Origin: Wurfbainia villosa
Taxonomy: Eukaryota; Streptophyta; Magnoliopsida; Zingiberales; Zingiberaceae
DNA length: 64,000 bases
Reading direction: 5' to 3'
NCBI GenBank assembly: GCA_025175895.1
Contig: CM046008.1
Coordinates: 28,103,255 to 28,167,254 of the forward strand
The notes under the pieces: generated by a model
Seen by the model: only the letters and a program-made list of their open reading frames with translations
What the model was told of the DNA's origin: nothing
Database searches by the model: none
Part shown: positions 45,723 through 57,601 of the stretch, in pieces
Numbering within the stretch: position 1 is the stretch's first letter
Layout: every line of letters starts with the position of its first letter
Translations under genes and position numbers: made by a program

Positions 45723-47152
45723 TGTTAGTGCGGTGGGCATCAAAGTCGAACCGTATTTTGATTATGGCAAAAGGCTCAATAGTTAAGGGTATATTTGTTA
45801 TCTTACGAGCTCAATTAAGTGTGCGAAATGCTAAAGTTGAGCGGAAGGTGCGACACCCTGGGAACCGAGGTGGTCGGGCAACGCCAGAGGACTTCGGAGG
45901 AAGCCGAGGTACTCGGGTGAAGACCGGAAGCGAGGCTACAAGGTAAGCTCGTGTGAAAGCGAAGCAAGGTCGTTAAGCGTAGATCCGACCCAATACCTCC
46001 AATGGAAGGTCTAGGTCGAGATCAGATGGTTAGAACCATCGTACTTTATATTTTAAGCTAACTTGTATCATGCAGTCAAAACCCTTTGACTACAAGCCAA
46101 TCTGCTAGTCAAGTTCCAGCCTCGAGAAGAGCTCGAATTTCAAGGGGGTGAATTTGGACTTGACTCGTGTTTTGGTACAAAGGGTGATGTGGCATCAAGG
46201 TGGACATCCAAACCATCACCAAGCTTGGACCTCATCCTTGAGTTGGCGTGAAGGCCTCCTTGAGGTGGCACAAGATGGTTGGCTCCCTTGATGTGGCACA
46301 AGTTGGATGGCTTCTTCTTCTTGGCGTGAAGGCCTCTTTGAGGTGGCACAAGATGGTTGGCTCCCTTGATGTGGCACAAGTTGGATGGCTTCTTCTTCTT
46401 GGCGTGAAGGCCTCCTTGAGGTGGCACAAGATGGTTGGCTCCCATGATGTGGCACAAGTTGGATGGCTTCTTCTTCTTGGCGTGAAGGCCTCCTTGAGGT
46501 GGCACAAGATGGTTGGCTCCCATGATGTGGCACAAGTTGGATGGCTTCTTCTTCTTGGCGTGAAGGATTCCTTGAGGTGGCACAAGGTGGTTGGATGAAA
46601 CACCTCATCCTTGAGTTGGGATAAGAACCTCACCTTGGACACTACCTATGTCTAAATTCATAGATCAATATCCATAAATAGACATGTTCAAGCCAAGCAA
46701 ATAACAAGAATTCAAGAGCTCTCAACACGCCGTCGTAACGCCGCTACTACTACTCACATTTGCTACGACGAAGTGCCGCCGACAACGAAAGCTACATCTT
46801 CTACTTATAAGAGTTGTCAGTATATTTATTTAAGTTCTACTTCTTTAAATTGTCTTTGTGCTTTAATCGTAACAAGGAAAGGGGGAGTGTCCCTTTGCCT
46901 TGATTTCTTTTTGTAATCGTTGCTCCTACCTCCAACGAGGAGGAGTGGTTTTAGTGAATTGCCCTCCGTACGTGATCAAGGATCACTAGGGCCGTGGATT
47001 AGCAATCGAAAGATTGTGAACCACGTAAAAATATCTTTTCTACTTTATATTTCCGCTGTGCACTCTCTACTTGCTTTTTACTTATTGCAAAAGTTTTTTA
47101 ACGACATCGTATCGCTATTCACCCCCCCTCTAGCGACACTTTCGATCCAACA
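45723..47152 (+). repeat. C3 3' LTR
   Basis: 1430 bp, TGTTAGTGCGGTGGG to GATCCAACA. It contains the same 78-bp minisatellite with unit starts at 46245, 46323, 46401, 46479 and 46557. It is followed by gagac and the continuation of C4. Confidence 0.92.
46245..46595. repeat. 78-bp minisatellite in C3 3' LTR, 4.5 copies
   Basis: The array keeps period and copy number with the left LTR but differs at a few positions, such as CCTCTTTGAG in the second unit and CCCTTGATG in the first two. Confidence 0.95.
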
Positions 47153-48463
47153 GAGACCTATTCATCTGTTGCTATGCTTAAATCCATTCGGATGCTTCTG
47201 GCCATAGCGGCTCATTATGATTATGAGATATGACAGATGCATGTGAAAATAACTTTTCTTAATGGAAACCCACTCGAGGACGTGTATATGATACAACCTG
47301 AGGGTTTCACATCGATTGATAAAACCAAGATATGCAAACTGCGATGGTCTATATATGGACTGAAGCAAGCATCCAGAAGCTGGAATATCCGTTTTAATGA
47401 GACAATTAAAAAGTTTGATTTCTCACAAAATTCGGACGAACCTTGTGTGTACAAGAAGGTTAGTGGGAGTGCAGTCGTGTTCCTAGTATTGTATGTCGAT
47501 GACATATTACTTATAGGAAATGATGTTTCTGTCTTACAGTTAGTTAAAATTTGGTTGTTCAAGATGTTCTCCATGAAAGACTTGGGAGAAGCAACCTACA
47601 TCCTCAGAATTAAGATCTATAGGAATAGATTGAATCGGTTACTTGGTCTTTCGTAGTCTACATAAATAGATCGAGTGCTAAAGAGGTTTAGCATGTCAGA
47701 ATCCAAGAAAGGTTTCCTACTCATCAGGCATGGGATACACCTTTCGAAGTCTATGTGTCCGTGCACAGAAGATGAGAGGATTTGCATGAATAAGATCCCC
47801 AATGCATCCGCAATAGGATCTATCATGTATGCTATGTTTTGTGCGAGGCCCGATGAATCATATGCTCTAAGTGTCACGAGCAGATACCAGTCTGATCCAA
47901 GAATGGATCATTGGGCGGCTGTTAAGACAATCATTAAGTACTTGAGAAAAACTAAGGATGTGTTCCTAATATATGGAGAAGGAGACATGGTGATACACGG
48001 GTATACAGATGCCAGCTTCCAGACAGATAAGGATGATTCTAGGTCTCAGTTTGGGTATGTGTTCACCTTGAATGGAGGTGCAGTGAGTTAGAAAAGTCCC
48101 AAACAAGACACTATAGCGAATTCTACCACAGAGGTAGAATACATTGCAGCTTCGGAAGCAGTAAAGGAAGCGGTTTGGATCAAGAAGTTTATTTATGAAC
48201 TTGGTGTGGTTCCAACCATTGTCTTAGTAATATCGGTTTACTACGACAACAAGGTCTCATCAACGATCCAAATATGTGCTTCGCCACTATCATCTGATCA
48301 GAGAGATTATCAGTAGGAACGAAATTCAAATCGAGAAGATTCCCACTGAAAAGAACTTAGCGGATCCTTTAACTAAGGCCTTACCTCAAAGTAAGTTTGA
48401 GGGCCATGTTAGGGCTTATGGTATTGGATACCGTGGCAATTGACATTAGGCCAAGTGGGAGTT
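47153..48463 (+). pseudogene. pol: C4 reverse transcriptase and RNase H remnant
   Basis: Continues the RT of 40291-40417 after C3. Open pieces are 47237-47656 and 47675-48091. RT shows MLKSIRMLLAIA, a stop at the Trp before QMHVKITFLNG, RWSIYGLKQASRSW and the active site YVDD at 47492-47503 with LLIGND. The linker and RNase H follow (SMCPCTEDERICMNKIP, GSIMYA, YTDASFQTDKDDS, STTEVEYIAASEAVKEAVW, ADPLTKALPQ). Trp-to-stop changes occur at least twice (before QMH and after GGAVS). It is older and independent of C2; the domains are alignable but distinct. Confidence 0.88.
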
Positions 48464-50683
48464 TGCTAGTTATATATGAGAGGTGTCCTAAGGCAATCGC
48501 CTTATATTTAAACCATTTATATGATAAATGAAGATTCACTATTTGAGTATACATGTTTGTATGTATTTGATTAGATCTTAAACTCATTTACTGAATGTTC
48601 ATAATACGATTCACAGCATGAGAGAATTTGTGATTGAATCACAACTAGTGAGTATCTCTACATGTGTAATTGTGATGTATTGGGATTATTCCTAGTCAAT
48701 GAATAGAAGGATTTGGACATCATCAATTCTGTCAAGACTAGCATGAGGTATACTCTTTGGTGTATCCAAGCAGCTGATTCTCACTGGCTGGAGACATTGT
48801 GATGTCTAGAGTTAATCGTCGATGTTAGTTATGACAACTAGTTCATTGGAGTGACCAACTGTAAGACTTCATATGGTTCTCTGCATATATGGATATGTCA
48901 ATGAAGTTCTTACTGCAGCTTAAGTGCGATGTTCCTTTGACTTGAGGTATTCAAGTCATCTTGGTCATGGAGACTTATGTTTTGACATCTTAAGCAAGCA
49001 TCTCCAAGGAGATGTGAACCTAGGATGATTGGGTATAAGTTGAAATGGTCGAAGGTGTTTGAATAGCCTATAAAGTATTCACCACTCCTTGCGAGGAGAT
49101 GTATACCCTAGGCCTCTCATCGGATTGTTACTAAAGTCTTTGGCCAAAGCATTACATGTTTAGAGTAAGGTACTCTAGGATACATGTGCCATAACTAGAA
49201 TCCGTAGGATGAGGAAATGATACTTGGGCTAGGTGTGATGTAGTCAGCCTAGTGGGGACTGACACTATAGACCATGTCCTGAATTAAGTGGGTATAAGAT
49301 GAGTGAAGGGAACGGGGCACGATTCATTGTAGCTGCTGAAGGGTTTTAGAAATGGTTCTGGGATCAACCGTTGATTTTCTGGTTAATTGGAGATCATGAT
49401 GTACTACTAGGTGCCACTCATGATCGTTCTATAATTAATGGTTAATTATAGATGAACAACATAAACCAAGAACCTATTTGGTCACACACACAACAAGTGT
49501 AATCCGAAGGATTTAAAACGAGCTTGAGAATGAGATTCTCAGATAGAGAGAAACTAGATTTAGTTGGACCAAACAAGGAGCGAGCATCAAATCATTTCAG
49601 TCGCAACGGAAGCATGGATGGGGTCGAGTCTTATGAAGACATGATGGATGAACCAAATTGATTTGGTTCTAATCCAATGGTGGAAAATAAATCAAAGTGA
49701 TTTGGTTTGTTTTAAAAGAATGAACCAAAGTTGGTTCGGTTTGTTTTAACTTAAAATAGACCATCTCGGTTCGGTTTATTTTAACTTAAGTTATTGGAGC
49801 AGGTTAACGGGTTTTGGTTATGAACCAATAACTCTAAGGAGAAAATTTCTTGATGATTAAGAAACACGCGCTCTATAAAAGCATGGCTAGAGGTTTGGAG
49901 AGCCCTAAGTTTTATTTTTGGAAACTTCTCTTCCTCTCCTCTCCCTCTCTTCTCCTTGCCGCCGCCCAAGAGGATCCACGTCCAGCTTGAGCTGCCGTCC
50001 ACCTTTGTGCCGCTGGCATCCAGCTGCTGTCGGCCACCCATCCGGCGACCCACCTTGGCTCCAGTGACCAAGGATCAGCTGGCCACCTCCTTTGGCCGAC
50101 GCCAAGTCCTCCACCAAGCTGTCCAATTTTTGGACATCTTGTTCCCTTCTTGTCGGAGCATCGTTTAGATGATGTTTGGAGCTCCGACAGTGACTTCCTT
50201 GCCGTGGATTGGATCTCCGGTGATCCTCTTAGGTGGAGGACCAAGGATTCGTCAAGAGGTTGACGAATACCTCTTCGGAGAAGCGAGTTTTTGAGGACTC
50301 ATTTTCGAATCCGAATTTTGATTCAGATTGTGATATCCTCTTGATCACATCGTCTTCGACACGAGGCTAGTGACTCCTACGAAGACGAGGCTCGTAGCTT
50401 GGCGAAGCTATCCTGATGGTACTCGGTGTGGATACGGATAGAGGCAATTCTAGCGTGAGTTGCTCCGGTTGATGTCATTCCCACTGCACGTGATACGTCA
50501 AGTATAACTAGCGTAATTTCCTTTTATTGCAAAATTTGAAACTGTGATTATGTCTACACATGTTGTATCTTGCATGCGTGTGGTGTGTGTGTTGTAATAA
50601 ATTAGATTTATTGCTTTTAATTCTTCCACTGTGAACATATTTATGTTACATGTTACTCGCCGCGGTGCCGGGGAAACCCAACA
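48464..50683 (+). mobile_element. C4 3' LTR, 2.2 kb
   Basis: It follows a polypurine-like CCAAGTGGGAGTT and starts TGCTAGTTATA, probably a mutated TGTTAG, ending GGGAAACCCAACA. A TATA box (TATAAAA, 49874-49880) is followed by a CT-rich stretch at about 49920-49970, a sensible promoter layout. The GC-rich block around 49900-50240 gives overlapping frames without homology. At 50684 the sequence changes to the middle of a gypsy LTR, so C4 is inserted into G5; the presumed duplication begins tggtc. Confidence 0.85.
49874..49880 (+). promoter_or_regulatory. TATA-box candidate in C4 LTR
   Basis: TATAAAA with a CT-rich stretch about 45 bp downstream, in the plausible position for an LTR promoter. 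Confidence 0.5.
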
Positions 50684-53114
50684 TGGTCGAGTGTCACACA
50701 CGCAGGACAACTGCACGCAACTCCACTACCACCATATATAGTGGTCGTGTGCGGCACAACAAATGCATTGCCCTCACACCAGCTACTCCTCCATGAGTAA
50801 CCTGAGAGGCAGGATGACTGATGACCCTCTCAACCACAAGGGAGACCTAGTCGCCAGCATGCATGTAAATGACATGAATGCACAGTCACACATACATAAA
50901 TCCACCCCAAACTCTCTATCCTACCTAGAGTCATACTCACCTGATCAACATACTCTCTAACCTGTAGAGAGTCATACTCAACTGATCATAACACTCTCTA
51001 TTCTGCAGAGAGTCATACTCGACATATCACAACCAAGCTAGGACCACTGATCTGTAGCGACACACTATCCACAATCCACCTAACCATACATATGTCCACA
51101 ACACACTCTCTATTCTATAGAGAGGCATATACAACTGACAACAACCAAGCTAGGACCTCCAGTCCGTAGCGACGTTGTACCGACAAATCTCACGTCCATA
51201 CATGACTATATGATCCATAGTGGATATGTACACAACATCAGGATATAATATGGAAACTCAACTTTACTACTTGAATCATCCACCCCCGGATGATTTATCT
51301 AAATTACACAATTCAATTTTTCAACCGAATTTAGCTACGTACACATAGGTAAACTACTACAGGTCCACTTATCATAGCATCTATAATTCATAACAAAGAT
51401 GAATGAATAGATAACAACAATAACAGAGTATTTAAGTGCAAAGGCAAGTATCAAGCATCAGAAAACTAGAGCGGAGTCAAGGTCAACGTGATAACAATAT
51501 GGAGTTATATACTTCAGGGTTTAGCTACTACCTGACCAGGGTAGGAAATATTACCCACCTGATATGTAGAATATCCAAATAAATATCCACGGTCGAAATC
51601 CTATTCCAAATCAAGATCCTGTAAGAAGGAGCAAGGAAAATAACTAAGATCCACTATTATCCTACAATAGAATCAAACCAATTCATTAACCCCTTGATCA
51701 ACTCGTCAATTCATTTCCAATGGATTATGATCTATATTCTCACCCAGCCGATCCATTTATCCAATTAACCCAATTATACATCCATATCAATTCTAATACT
51801 GAATCTTAACCAATAAAACAACTTCTTCCATTAACTTAATCAAAATACCAAACTGTCAATTTAAGCATAGCTAATCAAGCTAACTAAATAAACATCTACA
51901 GTTAAAGTAACAATCCATAAAATTTACCTAGTTTTGAATCCATGGTAAGAGCTTCTTGATCCAAATTCAAGTTGTAAAAACTAACTTGCTCGCTGAATTA
52001 TCGACAATATCAACCCAATTTGATAACCCCATAACCTGTCATGGTAAGAAATAAGTTTCCCTTCAATCACTTGGTCACAATAGCTTTCCACACCAAAACA
52101 GAGGGAAAATAATCAGCGATACCCACTGCAAAAAAGATATGCCCAATCACGGCTGTGAACTGAGACAATTCACGCTTAATCATCACAATTAGAAATTCTC
52201 ACCAAGAAATTTATCTCACACAACACATCAACAAATTCCTCAACAACGATCTCGATGTAATCCACCCTTCCCCAATCCAATTCGCTCACCGCACAAGCTC
52301 TCACAACCTACTCTCGAACACCTGCTGTCGGTCACCACCAAGATTTCAACTACCAGTGAAGAAAATGCGATTGTAGATAAAGGATAGCATCAACTCACCT
52401 AACTCCGGCGGTGATCCTCCCCAAATCCCCGGTTCACCGGCCCAATCGGCGACCACGAACCTACTGCCCTAACTCCAACGATGATCGGCCAGGCCAGCTC
52501 AGGATGCCAACGATGGTGGCGAGTTGTTTCTGTCGGGATTAGAGGAGAAGGAAGGAAATGCCAGAGATCGAGGACGAGAAAGGGTGGTGGCTTGAGCTTG
52601 TGTCGTTCAATAGCTGCTCGGGTGGAGATCTCCGGCGACCAAAACGGCGATGATGTGGAGCAGCGGTGTGAGCTCAGTGGCGGCGATGAAGAGGAGAAAG
52701 GCTCGAGCATCGATGATGAAGAGGAGGGGTCGACGAAGAGAAGAAGAGGAGGCAGATTGGAAATCGAATGCGAAAGGGGGATAGAAATCACGAAATGGCG
52801 AAGGAAAGAGGAAACCACAGAAACGTTTGCGGAGAGGAAACAGAAGAACGACTCGTGCGGGTCAGGTTTGGGGAAAACTATCGGGTCGGGATCGGGATTA
52901 AATTGGCTCCTATTAATCCATTAATCTTAGGGTTAGGTCAATTAACCCTCAATAACAATTACCCCAAAATAAACTTTATAAGAAGCCTTCGCAATCTTTC
53001 CCCATAGACTAGGATTTAAGCTCATTTTAAATCTTCAAAAATTTCTAAAAACTCCTAAAAAATTCCACAAGATAATTCTTAATTAGAAAGGGATTTTTTT
53101 TTCGGTATCTTACA
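50684..53114 (-). mobile_element. G5 LTR (gypsy, minus strand), partial
   Basis: The reverse complement starts TGTAAGATACCG at 53114 and is homologous to G1 LTR positions 5084 to about 2428. The rest of this LTR lies on the far side of C4 and the elements nested in it, outside the window. It contains a short hairpin array (50910-51022, plus one stray unit at 51106-51131) and a local duplication of AACCAAGCTAGGACC (51022 and 51143). A GC-rich block at 52400-52925 has overlapping frames without recognisable domains. It abuts LINE sequence at 53115, so G5 was probably inserted into the LINE. Confidence 0.85.
50910..51022. repeat. Hairpin minisatellite in G5 LTR
   Basis: Three degenerate units of the ACTCTCTA...TAGAGAGT family. 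Fewer and more diverged than in Gc, consistent with an older copy. Confidence 0.8.
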
Positions 53115-53204
53115 ACATGCACCAGCAAGTAAGGAATCTTGATGGTTGAATGAAAAAGCGTAGGTGAAAGTGAAGAAAAAAAGAAATATTTTATAACGAA
53201 TTAT
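53115..53204 (+). pseudogene. RTE-type LINE fragment, left piece
   Basis: A 90-bp stretch reading WLNEKA, a stop, VKVKKKRN, in the style of the linker before the RT of plant RTE LINEs. The reading continues across the G7 insertion into YKNEKNLKK at 61410. It ends in attat, the G7 target duplication. Confidence 0.65.
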
Positions 53205-54575
53205 TGATGTGAGCAAAACATATAGGATTTTAGGAGTAGTTTTTGCTCACATCTTGTTACATTTTGCGTCGGTTTCATGCATATCTTACTCTATTTTTGC
53301 ATGCATTTCCTATTTTCTAGTTTGGAGGCCTGCTCGTTGTTCTTTTGAATGCAGGTTAGCTTTTTGGGCGAAAAAGATGCATTTTCGGAGCGAAAGAAGG
53401 ACATTTCATGCTAGATGCAGAGTGGGACACGACCAAGGCGTGTGGATTCACACGACCATATCCGATGGGCGAAGATCAGCACACCAGGGCCGCACACGAC
53501 CTGGCCGTGTGGAAACACACAGTCGTGTGGCGGCCCGATGGAGTTGCACGACTAGGGTTTTTTTCCTGATTTTGCAGCGGTTTAAGGCGACATCTATATA
53601 AGGATGGCTCCACCCAAACCCTAGGGGGGAGGCACGACGTCTAGGACGGCACACCGAAGCACTAAAAAGCTTTGATAACTCGCAGCGGGGAGGAGGAACG
53701 CTGCCGGAGGTCCACCACTTGCAATACAACGCCGGAGAGAAGGTCACAACGCATTGTAATCTCTATTTCTGCACTCTCTTTCTATTGTAATTGAACTTAA
53801 ACATGTGTTGTGATTCTTCCTTCGCGTTTATGGAGTAGAACTTTTGATTCTAGGATTAGGGAGTAGCTTGTGTTCATAGACAATATTGGTTCATATTAAA
53901 TTCTAGCCAAAAGTTTGATTTGACAATTGGATGTTGGTCTTTATTATACCTATGTGTATTTGGCTTTCTTTCCGCTGTGCTTAGGTGATACGAGGTGGTG
54001 ATAGCCATCGCAATCTAGATTTAGGAGGTTTGATCAAGGAACCTAGGGGTAAACCTGACCTCCCGTAACTGCGGGGAGAAGGGAGCGGTGGAATCGGAAA
54101 CGGTCCACCGCAAGGATTGATTTGGCATCCTCGTACCCTCTATCCCGTCCTTTTGGGCGAGGATAGCTCCTGGTGAATGTGGCGGTTCTGCGGGAGAGTG
54201 TATGAAGTCCCTTCCCCAAAGCCGTAAGTAGAAGTTTAGACGATGTCAATTGACAACGTTGTTCTGCGGTACACAAGTGAAACCGTAGTCCTAGAATCAC
54301 CTTTTTAAGACCTCGGCACCCTCTTTTCCTCCTCCGTGTGACACCGCACTGAGTAGGGTCCTCCGATAGTCCTCACCAACCGACTCTCACTGAAATTTCA
54401 TCCGAACAATCGCAACCACTTAGTGCATTAGTACTCGAATCCCAGTCCCTATGGGATTGATAATCTATTTATTACTTGACGACATCCGTGCACTTGCGGG
54501 CGTTGAGCACGAGCGCGTACTTTGAGTCTTCGATGGTCTCCATCGCGGAATTTAAGGTTGCGACCGTGCGCATCA
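53205..54575 (+). repeat. G7 5' LTR
   Basis: 1371 bp, TGATGTGAGCAAAAC to GCGCATCA. It has a TATA-like TATATAAG at 53595-53602 and a near-perfect palindrome CACACGACCTGGCCGTGTG at 53493-53511. Its first 400 bp carry an open frame (53209-53601) with no recognisable domain, also present with changes in the other LTR; I do not call it a gene. Confidence 0.92.
53595..53602 (+). promoter_or_regulatory. TATA-box candidate in G7 5' LTR
   Basis: TATATAAG conserved in both LTRs (the other at 60426-60433), about 390 bp from the LTR start. Confidence 0.55.
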
Positions 54576-54581
54576 AGTTTT

Positions 54582-54599
54582 TGGCACCGTTGCCGGGGA
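54582..54599 (+). other. Primer-binding site of G7, tRNA-Asp type
   Basis: TGGCACCGTTGCCGGGGA has one difference from the complement of the plant tRNA-Asp 3' end (TGGCGCCG...). It lies six bases after the LTR and is typical of Athila/Tat elements. Confidence 0.85.
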
Positions 54600-54850
54600 C
54601 TGTCGATTTGATATCAATCGAACGGTGGTAGATTGGATCGGACTTAGGATTAGATTACTTTCTTGCTTTATTTTCTTATTAGTTTACTTTATTTGCTTTA
54701 GTTTTATTTTTCATATTTACATTCAGTTTTTATTTCCAGTAGTAGTTTCCTGTTTACTTATTGCATCTTCGGTTTTTATTTACTAGATTTAGTTATTTCC
54801 TATTTTTAGCATTAGGTTAGAACTCTTACTTTTGAGTGTTGGTTCGTCGT

Positions 54851-56353
54851 ATGCTTAGCAGACTAGGATCGGAAGGTCTAATTCCAATTGATTTAGAGAT
54901 AGAGCGAATCTTTCACCAACGGAGAGCAGCGCAGCGAAAGATGGAAGATCAAGCTGCATCCGAGGTGAACGTAGGCAGCTGACCTCTGCGGGACTATGCA
55001 TCTCCTAGCGCTAGAGGATTCAGGCCGAGCATAGATGAATCGTCCATATCAGCGAATAACTTTGAGCTTAAGCCGACACTCATACATATGGTCCAACAGA
55101 GCCAATTCGGGGGAGTTGCGACTGAAGACCTGAACCGACATCTTGAGGCTTTTCTAGAAATCTGCTCAACCATGAAACTGAATGGAATCCTTTCTGACGT
55201 GATCCGCCTAAGCCTGTTCCCGTTTTCACTGTGGGATAAGGCTAAGGCATGGCTTCACTCCTTACCCTCTGGCAACATTACCACGCAGGAGCAGTGTGAG
55301 CAACAGTTTCTGAATAAATACTTCCCACCAAGTAAGACTGCTCACATGCGCCACCTTATCACTAGCTTTCGCCAGAAGGAGGGGGAGTCCTTATTCGAAG
55401 CATGGGATCGCTACAAGGGGCTACTTTATCAATGCCCACACCATGGACTGGAGAGGTGGCTGGTGATCCACATTTTCTATAATGGGATCGCCTACGCCAC
55501 GAAGATGTCCTTAGATTCTACCGCAGGAGGAGCCTTAATGAACAAGACCATCGAGGAGGCAGAGGATCTTATTGAAGAGGTGGCACAAAACCACCATCAA
55601 TGGGCCTCCGAACGTGGTCAACCCACGCCTGTGGCAGGACGATACACTGTCAACTCCATGGACCACCTTTCAGCGAGGATGGACGCGCTAAGCAGACTGT
55701 TTGAATCTTTGAATCCTTCATCTGCATGCGCGGCCATTGACTTTGGAGAGGGGGTGGCAGCGTATCATGAGGACCACTTTGTAGGGCAAGGGACCCAGGA
55801 CGAGCAGATTGAGCACTGCGATGCGGTTGGAGACTACAATCCCAGACCCAACAACCAACACTCCAACACTTCTCATCCAGAATAGAGGAACCACCAAAAT
55901 TTTTCGTATAAGAATACAATAGGTAGGTTCCAACCGCCGGGAGAGAATGGGCAGCCATGTCCCCCTAACACCTGGTTAGAGAGTATGCTAGAGGATTTCA
56001 TTCGAACGCAACGGGAGGCGAACACTGAATTTCAGCGGCGCCATTCGTAGACGGATATGATGATCGAGGGGTTGGAGTCATCTGTAAGAGATCTTGCCAC
56101 CAGGAAGAAGTCGCTGGAGATTCAAGTAGCTCGGATCACGAACCAAATCTCCAGGATACCAAGAAAGCTACCAGGAAGAGCAGAGGCCAATCCGGTAGAG
56201 CAGTGCCAGGCAGTGATGCTACGAAGCGGGAGGATCCTGAAAGAAATGCCAGGACGGTCGGTTACCGAAAAGGACAAGGGATCTGAACCGCTAGAGCCTC
56301 TGGGGGAGGCAGAGAATGAAAAAAACAAGAGAGACGAACCGAGAGCCTGCTGA
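54851..56353 (+). pseudogene. gag: G7 gag with three in-frame stops
   Basis: A single frame of about 500 codons is broken only by TGA at 54980-54982, TAG at 55883-55885 and TAG at 56048-56050. The long open part (55088-55885) has the Athila gag core: ANNFELKP upstream, then QFGGVATEDLN, IRLSLFPFSLWDKAKAW, NKYFPPSKTAHMR, FRQKEGESLFEAWDRYK and HHGLERWL. The region after 55886 (RNHQNFSYK, MIEGLESSVRDLA, QCQAVMLRSGR) is the usual Athila gag tail. Two of the stops sit where related proteins have Trp or Arg, compatible with C-to-T decay. Gag would form the particle; this copy could not without readthrough. Confidence 0.88.
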
Positions 56354-56354
56354 G

Positions 56355-57120
56355 AGGGCTAAACCACCCCTTACTGTACCATTCCCATAGCGGTTGACTA
56401 ATGCAAAGAAAGACGCCGAGTTTGGTAAATTCCTGGAAATGCTGAAGATGATCTCGGTAGAGGTACCGATACTCGAAGCATTGCACCAAATGCTCCAGTT
56501 CACTAGGTTCATGAAAGATATTCTGGCGCATCGTAGGAAGATAGCAGAGTCAGAAATAGTAGCCCTTACGGAAGAGTCAAGCGCTTATCTCTGAAACGAA
56601 GCTACTCAGAAATTAAAAGATCCAGGGAGCTTCTATATCCCGTGCTATATAGGGACGACACTGATTAGTAAAGCCTTTTGTGACTTGGGGTCGAGTGTGA
56701 GTCTTATGCCCTATACCTTATGTAAAAGGCTAGTGTTAGGCAATTTAAAATTCACTACTATGACACTACAACTAGCTGACCACACATACCGCTACCCATT
56801 GGGGATTCTAGAAGACGTTCCTGTTAAGGTGGGGAAGTTTACATTACCAACTGACTTTGTGGTGATGGAGATGGAAGAAGATACCTGTTATCCTGGGGCG
56901 ACCATTTTTAGCGACTGCAGGAATGGTCATTGATGTTAAGAACCACAAGCTGACCCTAAAAGTGGGAGAGGATAAGATCGAATTTGAACCCACAGGGACA
57001 AGAAGTTAGGAACTTGTGTCAGGGAAATATGTGATTCCAGCGAGAGCTAGGAATGAAGCGGCATATGCGGATCCCGAGATGGATGAATGGAGGTTCACTG
57101 AACCACCGGAGCCAAGTTGA
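56355..57120 (+). pseudogene. pol: G7 protease region, frameshifted
   Basis: After a +1 frame change it reads FGKFLEMLKMISVEVPILEA, then FMKDILAHRRKI and KDPGSFYIPC, and the aspartic protease active site DLGSS (from 56682) followed by VSLMPY. TLQLADHTYRYPLGI..DV and VDFVV-like residues come next. Stops fall at about 56385 and 56592. Another frame change near 56905 leads into RPFLATAGMVIDVKNHKLTL. The RT that normally follows is missing: 57001-57160 is already the element's post-pol spacer. Confidence 0.85.
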
Positions 57121-57163
57121 TAGAAGAGTGCGATCGAGCTAAACGACCTTAAACAAAGAGCTT

Positions 57164-57181
57164 CTTGGGAGGCAACCCAAG
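57164..57181 (+). other. Conserved hairpin CTTGGG...CCCAAG downstream of protease
   Basis: CTTGGGAGGCAACCCAAG forms a 6-bp stem with a 6-nt loop, preceded by AAACAAAGAGCTT. I recognise this phrase from the region between pol and the env-position ORF of Athila/Tat-type elements. Its survival here with pol gone marks the 3' edge of the deletion. Confidence 0.6.
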
Positions 57182-57184
57182 TTT

Positions 57185-57601
57185 AGTTGTAGATTTTTTT
57201 TCTATTGCATTGCATACATGTGTTAGGTTTTAGTTTTGATTTCCATCACATTTAGAGTTAGGAGTAGAAAAGAACTTTGCTAGGCAAAAATGAAACTCAT
57301 ATTAGTCTACGCAGCGAAGTGTATGAACAAATTCGGGCCATGGTGTATGAAAGGGGCGAAAATGGGGGCACACGGCCTGGCCGTGTGTTTTCCCACGGCC
57401 GTTCCAACTTGACCAGAGGTGCACACAGCCTGGCCGTGTGTTTTCACACGGTCATGGCGCGCGAGGTTAAAGGGGGTGAGCCATGTGTTTTCACCTCATT
57501 TGCGCCGTGTGCTTCAAAAGTTCTTGCCCTAGTCGTGTGAGTTCGTTTTCCCCTTCCTCTAGAAGCATTTTTAACCTCTTTAGAAGCCAAAAGGAACAAG
57601 G
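57185..57601 (+). other. G7 spacer with CACACGGCC palindromes
   Basis: No coding is supported. At 57369-57387 CACACGGCCTGGCCGTGTG is an inverted repeat with one central base, followed by two partial copies to about 57455. The same motif is in both LTRs (53493-53511, 60325-60343). Confidence 0.75.

Larger units (their letters stand above)
40418..47152 (+). mobile_element. C3: Ty1/copia element with gag and degenerate pol
   Basis: 6735 bp with LTRs 40418-41834 and 45723-47152, TG...CA ends and the duplication gagac (40413-40417, 47153-47157). The interior is 3.9 kb, too short for a full pol. Gag is almost intact; protease and integrase are missing; RT and RNase H remain as fragments. The gag C-terminus (GSKGLDLLLGSQRAVYNKAG, MYWVPK) resembles SIRE/Maximus-type copia gag; lineage is inference. 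Confidence 0.92.

Noticed and set aside
45489..45728. 79-codon frame of repeated MLAHSYLII, possible membrane peptide
   Set aside because: It is a 27-bp tandem repeat read in frame; it lies upstream of the polypurine tract without a promoter or homologue.
52399..52924. Possible host gene on either strand in G5
   Set aside because: GC-rich LTR block equivalent to those in G1 and Gc; both strands are open and no domain is seen.
53209..53601. 130-codon frame at the start of the G7 LTR
   Set aside because: It is present in both LTRs with different frame ends; spans the TATA region and has no recognisable motif.
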